From: Ancylobacter pratisalsi
GTDB lineage: Bacteria; Pseudomonadota; Alphaproteobacteria; Rhizobiales; Xanthobacteraceae
Reading direction: 5' to 3'
NCBI RefSeq assembly: GCF_010669125.1
Contig: NZ_CP048630.1
Location: 124,001 to 188,000, forward strand
Length of the DNA stretch: 64,000 nucleotides
The notes under the pieces were generated by a model. The model did not search any database. It saw nothing but the letters and a program-made list of their open reading frames with translations, and was not told the origin of the DNA. Below are positions 13,165 to 21,488 of the stretch, piece by piece. Both the position numbers and the translations under genes were made by a program. Position 1 is the stretch's first letter. Each line of letters opens with the position of its first letter.

Positions 13165-14835
13165 ATGAGCGTTTCAACTACGGCCCGCGCCAAGGCAGGG
13201 CCTATGACGAAGGAAGAGAGGAAGGTTATCATAGCCTCCTCTGCCGGCACGGTCTTCGAATGGTACGATTTCTACCTGGCCGGTTCGCTTGCCGCCAACA
13301 TCGCCGCCACCTTCGTGCCGGGCACCAATGACACGGCGAAGTTCATCTTCGTGCTGTTCGGCTTTGCCGCCGGCTTCGCGGTGCGCCCCTTCGGTGCGCT
13401 CTTCTTCGGTCGTCTCGGCGATCTGATCGGACGCAAATACACCTTCCTCGTCACCATGACGCTCATGGGCATCTCGACCTTCCTGGTCGGCCTGCTGCCC
13501 AGCTATGACGCGATCGGCTACGCCGCGCCGGTGATCTTCATCGCCTGTCGTCTGCTGCAGGGCCTTGCGCTCGGCGGCGAATATGGCGGCGCGGCGACCT
13601 ATGTCGCCGAGCACTCGCCCCATGGCCGGCGCGGCTTCTACACCTCGTGGATCCAGACCACCGCGACGGTCGGCCTGTTCCTCTCGCTGCTGGTCATTCT
13701 GACCCTTCGTCTTTCCATGTCGCCGGAATCCTTCGCGGCCTGGGGCTGGCGCGTTCCGTTCCTGCTGTCGATCATCCTGCTCGGTTTCTCGATCTGGATC
13801 CGCCTGCAGCTGAACGAATCTCCCGCCTTCCAGAAGATGAAGGCGGAGGGCAGCCGCTCCAAGGCGCCGCTCACCGAGGCGTTCGGCCGCTGGTCGAATG
13901 CCAAGATCGCGCTCATCGCGCTGTTCGGCGGCACCGCCGGCCAGGCCGTCGTCTGGTACACGGGCCAGTTCTATGCCCTGTTCTTCCTGACGCAGACGCT
14001 GAAGGTCGACGGCACGACGGCGAATCTGATGATCGCCGCCAGCCTGCTCATCGGCACACCGTTCTTCATCTTGTTCGGCTGGATGTCGGACAAGATCGGC
14101 CGCAAGCCGATCCTGATCGCCGGCTGCCTGATTGCGGCGGCGACCTACTTCCCGCTGTTCGAGAACATCGCCCGCATCGCCAATCCGAAGCTGATGAGCG
14201 CGACGGAGAGCGTCACGATCGACATCAAGGCCGATCCGGCGAGCTGCGGCACCCTGTTCGACCCGGTGGGCGTGCGCGTGTTCACCCGGCCCTGCGACGT
14301 CTTCCGCCGCACGCTGGCGACCAACGCCATGCACTACAAGCTCACCCCCGCTGAAGCCGGCGCGCCGATCAGCGTGACCGTCAACGGCACCGATGTCGCC
14401 ATTCCCGACACCGACAAGACCGGGGCCTCTGTCGTTGCCGCCGCCCAGGCGGCCGGGTACCCCGTGAAGGGCGACACCTCGATCCTCACGGCGCCCTCCA
14501 TCAGCCAGGTGCTGTCGAACGAGCGCTCGCTGTCGATCATCGGACTGCTCTTCATCCTCGTGCTCTATGTCACTATGGTGTACGGCCCGATCGCCGCGCT
14601 GCTGGTCGAACTGTTCCCGACCCGCATCCGCTACACCGGCATGTCCCTGCCCTACCACATCGGCAATGGCTGGTTCGGTGGCTTCCTGCCGCCCACCGCC
14701 TTCGCCATCGTGGCGGCCTCGGGCAACATCTTCTCCGGCCTCTGGTACCCGATCATCATCGCCCTGATGACGGTGGTCGTGGGTCTGCTGTTCCTGCCGG
14801 AAACCAAGAACCGCGATCTCGACAACTGGCATTGA
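13165..14835 (+). CDS. MFS transporter, metabolite:H+ symporter (MHS) family, with large extra loop
   Basis: Inner-membrane proton symporter of the MHS branch of the major facilitator superfamily, which takes up organic acids, betaines and the like. It has 556 residues from the ATG at 13165, with GGAAGG upstream. Family marks are the start SSAGTVFEWYDFYLAGSLAA, the loop 2-3 motif GRLGDLIGRKY, and ACRLLQGLALGGEYGGAATY. About 110 residues (roughly 342-452, two Cys) are inserted before the last four membrane spans (SLSIIGLLFILVLYVTMVYG onwards), probably a periplasmic domain. The substrate is unknown. It stands alone, followed by a terminator. Confidence 0.9.
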   Translation: MSVSTTARAKAGPMTKEERKVIIASSAGTVFEWYDFYLAGSLAANIAATFVPGTNDTAKFIFVLFGFAAGFAVRPFGALFFGRLGDLIGRKYTFLVTMTLMGISTFLVGLLPSYDAIGYAAPVIFIACRLLQGLALGGEYGGAATYVAEHSPHGRRGFYTSWIQTTATVGLFLSLLVILTLRLSMSPESFAAWGWRVPFLLSIILLGFSIWIRLQLNESPAFQKMKAEGSRSKAPLTEAFGRWSNAKIALIALFGGTAGQAVVWYTGQFYALFFLTQTLKVDGTTANLMIAASLLIGTPFFILFGWMSDKIGRKPILIAGCLIAAATYFPLFENIARIANPKLMSATESVTIDIKADPASCGTLFDPVGVRVFTRPCDVFRRTLATNAMHYKLTPAEAGAPISVTVNGTDVAIPDTDKTGASVVAAAQAAGYPVKGDTSILTAPSISQVLSNERSLSIIGLLFILVLYVTMVYGPIAALLVELFPTRIRYTGMSLPYHIGNGWFGGFLPPTAFAIVAASGNIFSGLWYPIIIALMTVVVGLLFLPETKNRDLDNWH

Positions 14836-14842
14836 GCCACGG

Positions 14843-14864
14843 GACCCGCCGCTTTCGGCGGGTC
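14843..14864 (+). terminator. Hairpin downstream of the MHS transporter gene
   Basis: Perfect 8-bp stem GACCCGCC/GGCGGGTC around a GCTTTC loop, 7 nt after the stop. It lacks a good T-run. A second copy of the ACCCGCCG motif forms another hairpin at about 14882-14906. Confidence 0.5.
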
Positions 14865-14918
14865 TCCTCTCTTGCCTATAAGGACCCGCCGCGCGCCGGC
14901 GGGTCGCCTGAAACGCAG

Positions 14919-14950
14919 AACGGCCCCGTCGCGAGACGGGGCCGTTTTGT
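14919..14950 (+). terminator. Rho-independent terminator
   Basis: Perfect 12-bp stem AACGGCCCCGTC/GACGGGGCCGTT with a GCGA tetraloop, then TTGTTG. It most likely ends the transporter transcript, and separates it from the convergent RidA gene. Confidence 0.85.
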
Positions 14951-14999
14951 TGTCGGCGTGCGTTGGTGTCCCGCGTTGCCGTGAAGAGCGCGGCGCCGT

Positions 15000-15341
15000 T
15001 CAGAGCGCGGCGGTGACGACGATCTCGACCTTGTAGTCCGGCGTCGCCAGCGCGGCTTCCACCGTGGCGCGGGCGGGCGTGTTGCCGGCGGCGACCCAGC
15101 CGTCCCACGCCGCGTTCATCTCGCCAAAGGTGGCCATGTCGGCGAGATAGATGGTGGTGGTGAGCAGCTTGCTCTTGTCGGTGCCGGCCGCCGCCAGCAG
15201 CGCGTCGATCTGCGCCAGCACGGCCTTGGTCTGGGCACCCACGCTCTCGCCGAGCGCGACCTGCCCGGCGAGGTAGACCACGGAGCCGTGCACCACGGCC
15301 TGGCTCATGCGGGGCCCGATCTCGATTCTCTTGATGCTCAT
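15000..15341 (-). CDS. RidA family protein (YjgF/YER057c/UK114)
   Basis: A 113-residue trimeric RidA-fold protein; family members hydrolyse reactive enamine/imine intermediates. It begins MSIKRIEIGPRMSQAVVHGS and shows VVYLAGQVALGESVGAQTKA and ATVEAALATPDYKVEIVVTA. The classical catalytic Arg appears in NTPARATVEAALA. I chose the ATG at 15341 (GAAGAG upstream). It lies about 100 nt after the OmpA-like gene on the same strand, so the two could share a transcript, though no functional link is known. Confidence 0.88.
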   Translation of the reverse strand: MSIKRIEIGPRMSQAVVHGSVVYLAGQVALGESVGAQTKAVLAQIDALLAAAGTDKSKLLTTTIYLADMATFGEMNAAWDGWVAAGNTPARATVEAALATPDYKVEIVVTAAL

Positions 15342-15438
15342 CTGCGGAAACTCTTCGTTGGAAAAAGAAAGGCCGACCGATGCACATGGCACCGGCCGGC
15401 CCTGCTAGCACGATATGGGCGGCAACGCCGCCCGGATA

Positions 15439-16065
15439 TCACTGCGGGTTCAGCGTCGCCTTCGGCATCGGCGCAACGGTGCCGATGTTGAAGATCTGCA
15501 CCCGACGGTTGATCGGGTCATCCGGCTTGGAAGGCACCTGCAGCGCCTCCTGGCCGAGGCCCAGCGCCTGCAGGCGGTCCGGCGACACGCGGAACAGCGT
15601 GACCAGGGCCTGCACGATGGCGTCGGCGCGCTCCTGGCTGAGCTTCAGATTGTAGGCGCGCGTGCCGGTGGCGTCGGTGTTGCCGACCACCACGAACTTG
15701 TAGTTCCACAGGATCGGGTGATGCATCGCGTCAGCGATGGAACCCAGCGTGGCGTAGGACTCCGGACGAATGATCGAGGAGTTCAGCGCGAACTGGATCT
15801 GCACCGTGATCTGCGCCAGCTTGTCGAGCTTCTTGGCGATCTCGGACTTGTTGAGCGAAAGCGGCTGGTTGGCCGCCACCGCGTCCTGCGCCATCTTGCG
15901 GAGCAGTTCGACAGTCAGGCTGGGATCGTCATTGGTGACGCCCGAAAGACCCTTCATGATCTGAGTGTCAGTCATTTCGGTCTGGGCGCTGGCGCTGGTG
16001 GCCAGCGGCGCGGCGAGCACTGCGGCGAGGGCAAGCCCCCCGAAGAGGCGGGTAAAGCGGGTCAT
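15439..16065 (-). CDS. OmpA-family cell-envelope protein
   Basis: A 208-residue exported protein: signal peptide MTRFTRLFGGLALAAVLAAP with cleavage near SASA-Q. A linker of about 65 residues follows, then an OmpA-like peptidoglycan-binding domain at about 85-200. That domain shows VQIQFALNSSIIRPESYATL, VVVGNTDATGTRAYN and LSQERADAIVQAL, including the Asp and Arg that hold diaminopimelate in the family. There is no lipobox and no N-terminal beta-barrel, so it is probably periplasmic. It starts 35 nt after the stop of the Cys-repeat gene, a likely two-gene operon. Confidence 0.87.
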   Translation of the reverse strand: MTRFTRLFGGLALAAVLAAPLATSASAQTEMTDTQIMKGLSGVTNDDPSLTVELLRKMAQDAVAANQPLSLNKSEIAKKLDKLAQITVQIQFALNSSIIRPESYATLGSIADAMHHPILWNYKFVVVGNTDATGTRAYNLKLSQERADAIVQALVTLFRVSPDRLQALGLGQEALQVPSKPDDPINRRVQIFNIGTVAPMPKATLNPQ

Positions 16066-16100
16066 GTTCTGTCTCTATCCCCTGAGCGTTGCCGTGTTCG

Positions 16101-16523
16101 TCAATTGGCCCAGCCGGCGTCGACCAGCGTCTGCTGGCAGGCGGGGCGCACGACCTTTGACGAGGCGAGGAGGCAATCGAGCAGATTCGCGTCACCCGGC
16201 TGGACGCCGGAGCAGAACTGCTGAGCGCTGGCAGCGCATGCCTTCCACGCGCCCTGCTGGGCAGCTACGCGCTTGGCGATCGAAGCCTGCACCGCGGCGA
16301 AGTCGTCGAAGCACTGCTTCGGCACCTTGTCCTGGTTGGCCTGCAGGCACTGCTGCACCGTACCGGTGCCAATATTGTCCTTCGAGCAGAAGCGCTCGAT
16401 CGAGGGACCACAGCTCTTGGCAATAAGCGCGCCCGCCTGACCATAGCTCATGGTCTGAGCTGACGCCGGGCCAGCCATACCGGCCAGCAACAGAGCGCCG
16501 AGCGCTAGAAACGTTCCCTTCAT
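16101..16523 (-). CDS. Secreted protein with two Cys-rich (GLG1-like) repeats
   Basis: A 140-residue exported protein with signal peptide MKGTFLALGALLLAGMAGPA (cleavage near ASA-Q). Two repeats of about 45-50 residues each have four Cys: SCGPSIERFCSKDN...QQCLQ...KQCFDDF and WKACAASAQQFCSGV...LDCLL...RPACQQTL. This spacing matches the Cys-rich GLG1-type repeat found in Golgi apparatus protein 1 and in small bacterial exported proteins of unknown function. I chose the ATG at 16523 because it starts the signal peptide and has GGAGG upstream. Probably in an operon with the OmpA-like gene. Confidence 0.75.
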   Translation of the reverse strand: MKGTFLALGALLLAGMAGPASAQTMSYGQAGALIAKSCGPSIERFCSKDNIGTGTVQQCLQANQDKVPKQCFDDFAAVQASIAKRVAAQQGAWKACAASAQQFCSGVQPGDANLLDCLLASSKVVRPACQQTLVDAGWAN

Positions 16524-17413
16524 CTCTTCCCGCCTCCCGAGAGGTTGAATCATGACCGGCAGCGACGCCGCCGGAAGGGAAGATAGGCTGACAGAAACAG
16601 CAACATCTCCCCGCTGACTCGTCTCGCAGATGCGGAGCCTTGGCGCAATCGTTGAATCCACGATTCTACCGCCACTCCAGCTCGGTCTCACCATGTGAAG
16701 GATCAATGAATGCCGCCCTCATACTGAAATCACCGGTGGGGGCCATGAACGTAACCATAGGGAATTCTCTCGGAGCGCCGTTCCGTGTTGCGTCGTTCGA
16801 TCGGCACGTTCATCGCCGCGCCCCTCGCGGCGCACCTTCCGAGCTTCGACACCGCCGGCAATGGCGGTGTCCGCCACGGCCGACCGCAACCGCATCAACG
16901 CACAGCCGGAGATACGCGGCACCCGCGCCGACTTCTCCCCGCATGATGAGCCGGATGAGCTGCCGCACGCCGTCGCAGCGATTCGAACGGATGATGACCG
17001 ACGCGGTGGCCGCGACACGCCGCTGGGCGTTCCGCCAAGGGCAGATGGCCTTCCCTGGCGGGCGCGGGGCTTCAGATCGGCCGTTGGACCGCCCCTGTCG
17101 GGGCGTGCGCCGCCCCGTTCCAGCACCCCGCCCTCGCCCGTGGCGCTGGAACCGCCTTGACCCTCGCCCGGACTTGGTGGATTAGGGCTTGGTCGGCGGC
17201 CTGAACTCAGGCTGCCCGGCCGTGCCTCGCCTCCCCTGGCCGGCGCCGCGTTCCTCGCCGAGGCACGTGACCGGCGTCCGGGGCCGCGCTCGACCCGGTT
17301 CCCTCAAGGCGCCGGAGGGCGCGAGAGCGAGCCGAACGAACCCGGCCCAGCGCTTAGTTTCAAGCGTGGTCGGGGCGACTATCAGACCGGCACCTTCTCT
17401 GCGGTGCCCGGAA
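16524..17413. other. Long intergenic region without a supportable gene
   Basis: About 890 bp between the Cys-repeat gene and tRNA-Thr. Open frames exist on both strands but are rich in Arg, Pro and Ser, lack Shine-Dalgarno sites and match nothing I know. One frame near the right end is simply antisense to tRNA-Thr. It could hold a decayed gene or an RNA, but I cannot show either. Confidence 0.5.
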
Positions 17414-17488
17414 GCCGGCGTAGCACAGCGGTAGTGCAGCGGTTTTGTAAACCGAAGGTCGGGAGTTCGATCCTCTCCGCCGGCACCA
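17414..17488 (+). tRNA. tRNA-Thr (TGT)
   Basis: Plus-strand cloverleaf: acceptor GCCGGCG/CGCCGGC, GTAGCACAGCGGTAGTGC D-arm, anticodon loop TTTGTAA with TGT, AGTTCGATCCT T-arm, encoded CCA. Confidence 0.96.
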
Positions 17489-17779
17489 TTTCCCACTCGA
17501 CAACAGATCCGTCCTGCCGGCCTCTTGGCTTCACATTTGAGACCGACGCGCGTGCCCGAGAGCGGCGCGAAAGACCTCCGGCATCGAGGCCATGCCCGCG
17601 GTCGGCGAAACACCCGACGCACGTAGGAAGACGGCTCAAAGGCCGCCCTCGGCACACAGCACCCCTGGCATGCACGGACAGGCTCGATCTCGCCCGATTC
17701 GGCCTTATGTTTGATGGCTGGTCAGCGCCGAAAGAAGGCTTCGGCCGGCTGCCTGGCACGTTCATACCCTGCCCTCGAC

Positions 17780-19141
17780 ATGAACCGCGCTCCACCGCCC
17801 ATGCCCGACCCTGCCGCACTCCACTGGCTTTCACATGTCGCGGTGCCGATGCTGGCGGCGCGCGCGGGCACGGTCGTGGCGATGAACCCCCTGGCGGCGG
17901 AACTGTTCGGGCGCGGGCAGGATGCGCTGCCGTTGGAACTGACGGCCCTGCTGGGAGAGGCGGCCCACGCGCTCGAGGCTCTCTTGCAGCCCGACACGCC
18001 GCCGGCCCCGCGAGCAATCGCGCTGAGATGCACCCTCCAAGGCGAGACACGCCCGCTCAAGGTCGGCGCACGGAGAGTGGACCCGGGGCAGGACGGCGGC
18101 GATGCGATCTGGGCGCTGACCCTCATTCCCGGGGACGAGGCCGCGCCGGTGCCATCCGAGGCCGATCAATCGGAGGTTCCCCACGCGGCCGGGCACGCCG
18201 GCACCGGAGGTGGCGGCGCCGCAGGCAACGACGAATGGGTCCGGCTCCTGCCCGCCATACTGGAGCGGCTGCCGGTCGCGCTTCTCATCGAAGACGAAAA
18301 TGACGTGGGCGTCTTCGTCAATGACGGCTTCGCCGACATCTTCGAATATCGCCTCGACGAGATCGCCGCGCTCGACGACTGGTGGAACAAGCTCTACCCG
18401 GACCCGGTCGTGCGCGAGGAAGCCCGGAGGGACTGGGCCGACACGCTTGCCAATGCCGCCGCCGGCGACGGCACCATCTCGGCATCGGAATTCGAGATCC
18501 GCAGCGGCAGCGGCACCAACAAGATGGTGCAGTTTCACAGTTTTCGTATCAGCGGCTACCGCGTCCACTCCTATTTCGATGTCACCCATCGCCACCAGCT
18601 GGCCGCCGATCTGCGGATCCTCGCCGATACGGACGCCCTGACCGGCGTCCTGAACCGGCGCAGCTTCCTTCAGCACGCGACCCATCTGATACGCAGCAAC
18701 CTGCCCTTCGCCGCGCTGGTTTTGGACATCGATCACTTCAAACAGGTCAACGACCGGTTCGGCCATGGCTTCGGCGATCAGGTGCTGGTGGAGGTGGCCA
18801 CTCGCTGCCGCGGCGCGCTGCGGGAGGGGGATGTTCTGGCACGGCTGGGCGGCGAGGAGTTCGCCGTGCTGCTACCGGGGGAGGACGCCGCCTGCGCAGC
18901 GGCGGTGGCCGAGCGTCTGCGCGCCGTCATCGCGGCGGCCCCGGTGTCAGGACCGCTAGGGAGCCATCCGGTCTCCGTCAGCATCGGCGGCGCCTGCGCG
19001 TGGCCGGGCGGCGTGATCGAAGACCTGCTGCAATGCGCTGACAACGCGCTCTACGAAGCCAAGCGGTCAGGGCGGAACTGCGTCCGGTTCGATCCAGGCC
19101 GCGGACCCGCGGCGACGCCACCGCCCTTCCCGGATCCATAG
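17780..19141 (+). CDS. PAS-GGDEF diguanylate cyclase
   Basis: Soluble enzyme making cyclic di-GMP from two GTP. From the ATG at 17780 it has 453 residues: a PAS-like region at about 10-125, a Gly/Ala linker, a second PAS-like segment at about 160-265 (ERLPVALLIEDENDVGVFVN), then GGDEF at about 280-440. The active-site loop is intact (RLGGEEFAVLL), as are DIDHFKQVNDRFGHGFGD and the product-inhibition site RxxD (REGD, five residues before GGEEF). So the cyclase is predicted active and feedback-inhibited. No membrane span or receiver domain is seen. The start is uncertain: no clear Shine-Dalgarno, and the frame is open to 17711. Confidence 0.88.
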   Translation: MNRAPPPMPDPAALHWLSHVAVPMLAARAGTVVAMNPLAAELFGRGQDALPLELTALLGEAAHALEALLQPDTPPAPRAIALRCTLQGETRPLKVGARRVDPGQDGGDAIWALTLIPGDEAAPVPSEADQSEVPHAAGHAGTGGGGAAGNDEWVRLLPAILERLPVALLIEDENDVGVFVNDGFADIFEYRLDEIAALDDWWNKLYPDPVVREEARRDWADTLANAAAGDGTISASEFEIRSGSGTNKMVQFHSFRISGYRVHSYFDVTHRHQLAADLRILADTDALTGVLNRRSFLQHATHLIRSNLPFAALVLDIDHFKQVNDRFGHGFGDQVLVEVATRCRGALREGDVLARLGGEEFAVLLPGEDAACAAAVAERLRAVIAAAPVSGPLGSHPVSVSIGGACAWPGGVIEDLLQCADNALYEAKRSGRNCVRFDPGRGPAATPPPFPDP

Positions 19142-19215
19142 ATCCTTCCCGGTCAGCCAGTCCGCACACGCGTGTCAGGTCGGCCGCGCCCCGACCGACG
19201 TGCCTTCGATCGACG

Positions 19216-19503
19216 TCAGATCGGCGCGGCGACACGCCCCCAGCCACTCTGCGCGGAGGTCCCGGCATCGGTTCCGAACAGCTGGGGCGGTTCCAGAGCC
19301 GCCGAAGGCGGCAGGGTGTCGAGCACGGGCGATGGCGGCCGCAGGAATGTCCCGCCTCCAATATCGGCAAGCCAGAGAGCGAGAAGGATCACGGCGGCTA
19401 TTCCCACCCATCCGCCCGGGGCGGGAGCGCTGCGGGCACGCCCGATCACCGTAAGAACAGCGACAGCGCACAGGCACAGCGCGACGAGCCAGAGCATAAC
19501 CAT
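19216..19503 (-). CDS. Small two-span membrane protein, function unknown
   Basis: A 95-residue frame beginning MVMLWLVALCLCAVAVLTVI with two hydrophobic segments (about residues 3-21 and 31-48), an Arg-rich turn (GRARSAPAP) between them and a Pro-rich soluble tail. GAAAGG lies 9 nt before the ATG. It is antisense to nothing recognised and fits the gap between two plus-strand genes. I do not recognise a family; it may be a real orphan membrane protein or a chance frame. Confidence 0.45.
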   Translation of the reverse strand: MVMLWLVALCLCAVAVLTVIGRARSAPAPGGWVGIAAVILLALWLADIGGGTFLRPPSPVLDTLPPSAALEPPQLFGTDAGTSAQSGWGRVAAPI

Positions 19504-19690
19504 TTTGAGCGCCTTTCACGGCCAGTTTCAAACGGCTAATCAGTTCAAACGCGCATCCCGCCTTCCGGTTCCCCCACCCTACGGGCCCCGGAGCCGACCC
19601 GATGGAGACTCCGCATTATTTCTTTCGCGTAAGGCACTGAGATTCCCACGAATCAGTTATGTTGATTCAAATTTCCTGGGGGATCTGGAC

Positions 19691-20578
19691 ATGCAGGCAA
19701 AGTGGCGTGCACCGGCGTGCTATGTCGGCGTTGCAGTCTTATGCGCGTTGTATCTTTCCATCGTGCCGGGTGTCAGGATTACTGACATCTGCGCCGGCGC
19801 CGGACTTGGCGCCGCGGTGATGTGGGCGATCAACGAGTGGGAGACCGGCAAGTGGAACGTGCCGGTCACGGCACAGACCATGGCGCTCGCCGCTCAGGCG
19901 GTGGCCGTGCCTGCGGCTCAGGCCCAAGCCGCTCCGGCTCAAGCCGCTCCGGCACAGGCTGCTGTGGCCGCCGGTGAGGCTGCGGCCGTCGGCGCACTTC
20001 CCCCCGAACAGCAGGCCGCCGCCCATTCTCCTGAGCCCCGCCCGCGCGTCGATTCCGGCGTCGCCACGGCGGAGACTCTGGAAAAGTGGGAAATCGACGA
20101 GAAGGAGCCCGGCTGGGACCCCTCCGCGCTCGCCGAGACCTGGGCCAAGCTGCGCCGCGAACTGTCGAGCGCGGGGCCCAAGCGGGCGTCCGCCGTCGCC
20201 GCCGACCTGCCCCGTACCGCGCAGCTTGCCAAGGGCCCGATCCCGGGAATGGCCCAGCCCGCCGCGTCCCGCAGCACACGCGCCTACAACCCCACACCCG
20301 CGCAGCCGGTCACGGCAATGGCGTCGGCCAGCGTGGCCTCGGCGAGCGCGGCTTCCGGCCGGCAGACCCTGTCGTCAAAGCTGGCCTCGGCAACCAGCAC
20401 CGGATCGAGCGCCAAGCCGGTCACCGCGTCCTATACGGTGGGCGGCTCCTATGGCGCCGGATCGCTGTCGTCGTCGATGATGTCCCCGCCGGCGGGCACG
20501 CTGCGCAAGACCGCGGGCGCTGCCGAGCCGTCGCGTGCCCCCGCGTTCCTCCGCCCCGGCACCAGCCGGCCGCGCTGA
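19691..20578 (+). CDS. Membrane-anchored Ala/Pro-rich protein, function unknown
   Basis: A 295-residue protein with two N-terminal hydrophobic segments (ACYVGVAVLCALYLSIVPGV and ICAGAGLGAAVMWAIN). A low-complexity Ala/Gln/Pro stretch with repeated AQAAP units follows at about 72-100, then a mixed region (ETLEKWEIDEKEPGWDPSAL, AETWAKLRREL) and a long Ser/Ala/Gly-rich, probably disordered tail. I chose the ATG at 19691 because it starts the membrane segment and has GGGGGATC upstream; the frame is open much earlier but that part looks non-coding. No family is recognised. A terminator follows. Confidence 0.7.
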   Translation: MQAKWRAPACYVGVAVLCALYLSIVPGVRITDICAGAGLGAAVMWAINEWETGKWNVPVTAQTMALAAQAVAVPAAQAQAAPAQAAPAQAAVAAGEAAAVGALPPEQQAAAHSPEPRPRVDSGVATAETLEKWEIDEKEPGWDPSALAETWAKLRRELSSAGPKRASAVAADLPRTAQLAKGPIPGMAQPAASRSTRAYNPTPAQPVTAMASASVASASAASGRQTLSSKLASATSTGSSAKPVTASYTVGGSYGAGSLSSSMMSPPAGTLRKTAGAAEPSRAPAFLRPGTSRPR

Positions 20579-20602
20579 CCGGCCACGCAGACCCAGAACA
20601 AG

Positions 20603-20632
20603 AACGGCCGGGCCCCACAGCCCGGCCGTTTT
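20603..20632. terminator. Bidirectional terminator between convergent genes
   Basis: Perfect 10-bp stem AACGGCCGGG/CCCGGCCGTT with an 8-nt loop. TTTTC follows on the plus strand, and TTCTTGTTCTGG on the minus strand, so it can end both the Ala/Pro-rich gene and the sulfite-oxidase-like gene. Confidence 0.75.
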
Positions 20633-20702
20633 CATGTCGGCAACGCCTCCCGGCAGCAAGGCCCCTGGCAGCGAGGCGCATCGCGGCTCATTCCTCGGCG
20701 GC

Positions 20703-21395
20703 TCATTCCTCGTCGGAATAGCGCTGTTCCTTCCAGGGATCCGCGTGGTTGTGGTAGCCCCGCTCTTCCCAGAAGCCCCGCCTGTCGCTGGTGCGGAACT
20801 CGATCTGCTTGAGCCACTTGGCGCTCTTCCAGAAATAGAGATGCGGCACCACCAGCCGCACCGGACCGCCGTGCTCGACGGTGAGCGGCCGCCCTTCCCA
20901 GCTGTGCACCAGCAGCGCGTCCTCGGCGGCGAAATCCTCCAGCGCGAGATTGGTGGTGTAGCCGTCGTAGGAATGCAGCATCACGTGGGATGCCTCGGGG
21001 CGAGGCATCACGATGTCCAAAAGGTCCCGCGTCGTCACCCCGTCCCAGCCATTGTCGTAGCGCGACCAGGTGGTGACGCAGTGGATGTCGGTCACTTCGT
21101 GCGTCTGCTTCTGCGCACTGAAGACCGCCCAGTCCCATGACACCGGGTTCTCCACCGCACCGGTCACGTCGAGCCGCCAGGTCTCCAGCGGAACGCGCGG
21201 CTGCGGGCCGAGGTCGAGCACCGGCCAGTCGCGCACCAGGTGCTGGCCCGGCGGCAGGCGCTCGCCCTCCTCGCGGGTCACGCGCCCGGTGAGGAATTTG
21301 CCCTCGCGGGCCCAGCGCTGTTTGGTCGTGGTCAGCTTGCTGTTGGCGGGAAGCGGCGTTGCCTCGCCACCCGCCGTGTCGTTCTCCTCGGCCAT
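20703..21395 (-). CDS. Sulfite oxidase-like molybdopterin oxidoreductase
   Basis: A 230-residue protein with the oxidoreductase molybdopterin-binding (SUOX) fold but no dimerisation or heme domain. It begins MAEENDTAGGEATPLPANSK. Marks are KLTTTKQRWAREGKFLTG, LRLDV-like TWRLDVTGAVENPVSWDWAV, and DIHCVTTWSRYDNGWDGV, whose Cys should ligate molybdenum. WEGRPLTVEHGGPVRLVVPH and LYFWKSAKWLKQIEF follow near the C-terminus. No signal peptide is seen, unlike MsrP, so it is probably cytoplasmic and its substrate unknown. The ATG at 21395 has GAGGAG 8 nt upstream. Confidence 0.88.
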   Translation of the reverse strand: MAEENDTAGGEATPLPANSKLTTTKQRWAREGKFLTGRVTREEGERLPPGQHLVRDWPVLDLGPQPRVPLETWRLDVTGAVENPVSWDWAVFSAQKQTHEVTDIHCVTTWSRYDNGWDGVTTRDLLDIVMPRPEASHVMLHSYDGYTTNLALEDFAAEDALLVHSWEGRPLTVEHGGPVRLVVPHLYFWKSAKWLKQIEFRTSDRRGFWEERGYHNHADPWKEQRYSDEE

Positions 21396-21488
21396 GCTCG
21401 CTACTCCTCGGAATGGAGCCGCCATCATAGCACTGGCCGGCGGCATGTCCTTGCGCAGGAACACGCCGCCGGCTCGCGGGAAGAGGCG

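Noticed and set aside
13174..15411. 745-codon minus-strand frame
   Set aside because: Antisense to the MHS transporter and crossing its terminators; not protein-like.
16640..17185. Possible 181-codon gene in the gap before tRNA-Thr
   Set aside because: Arg/Pro/Ser-rich composition, no Shine-Dalgarno, a competing frame on the opposite strand and no known domain.
17182..17655. Frame encoding EDRTPDLRFTKPLHYRC
   Set aside because: This is the antisense translation of tRNA-Thr, a well-known false protein in databases.
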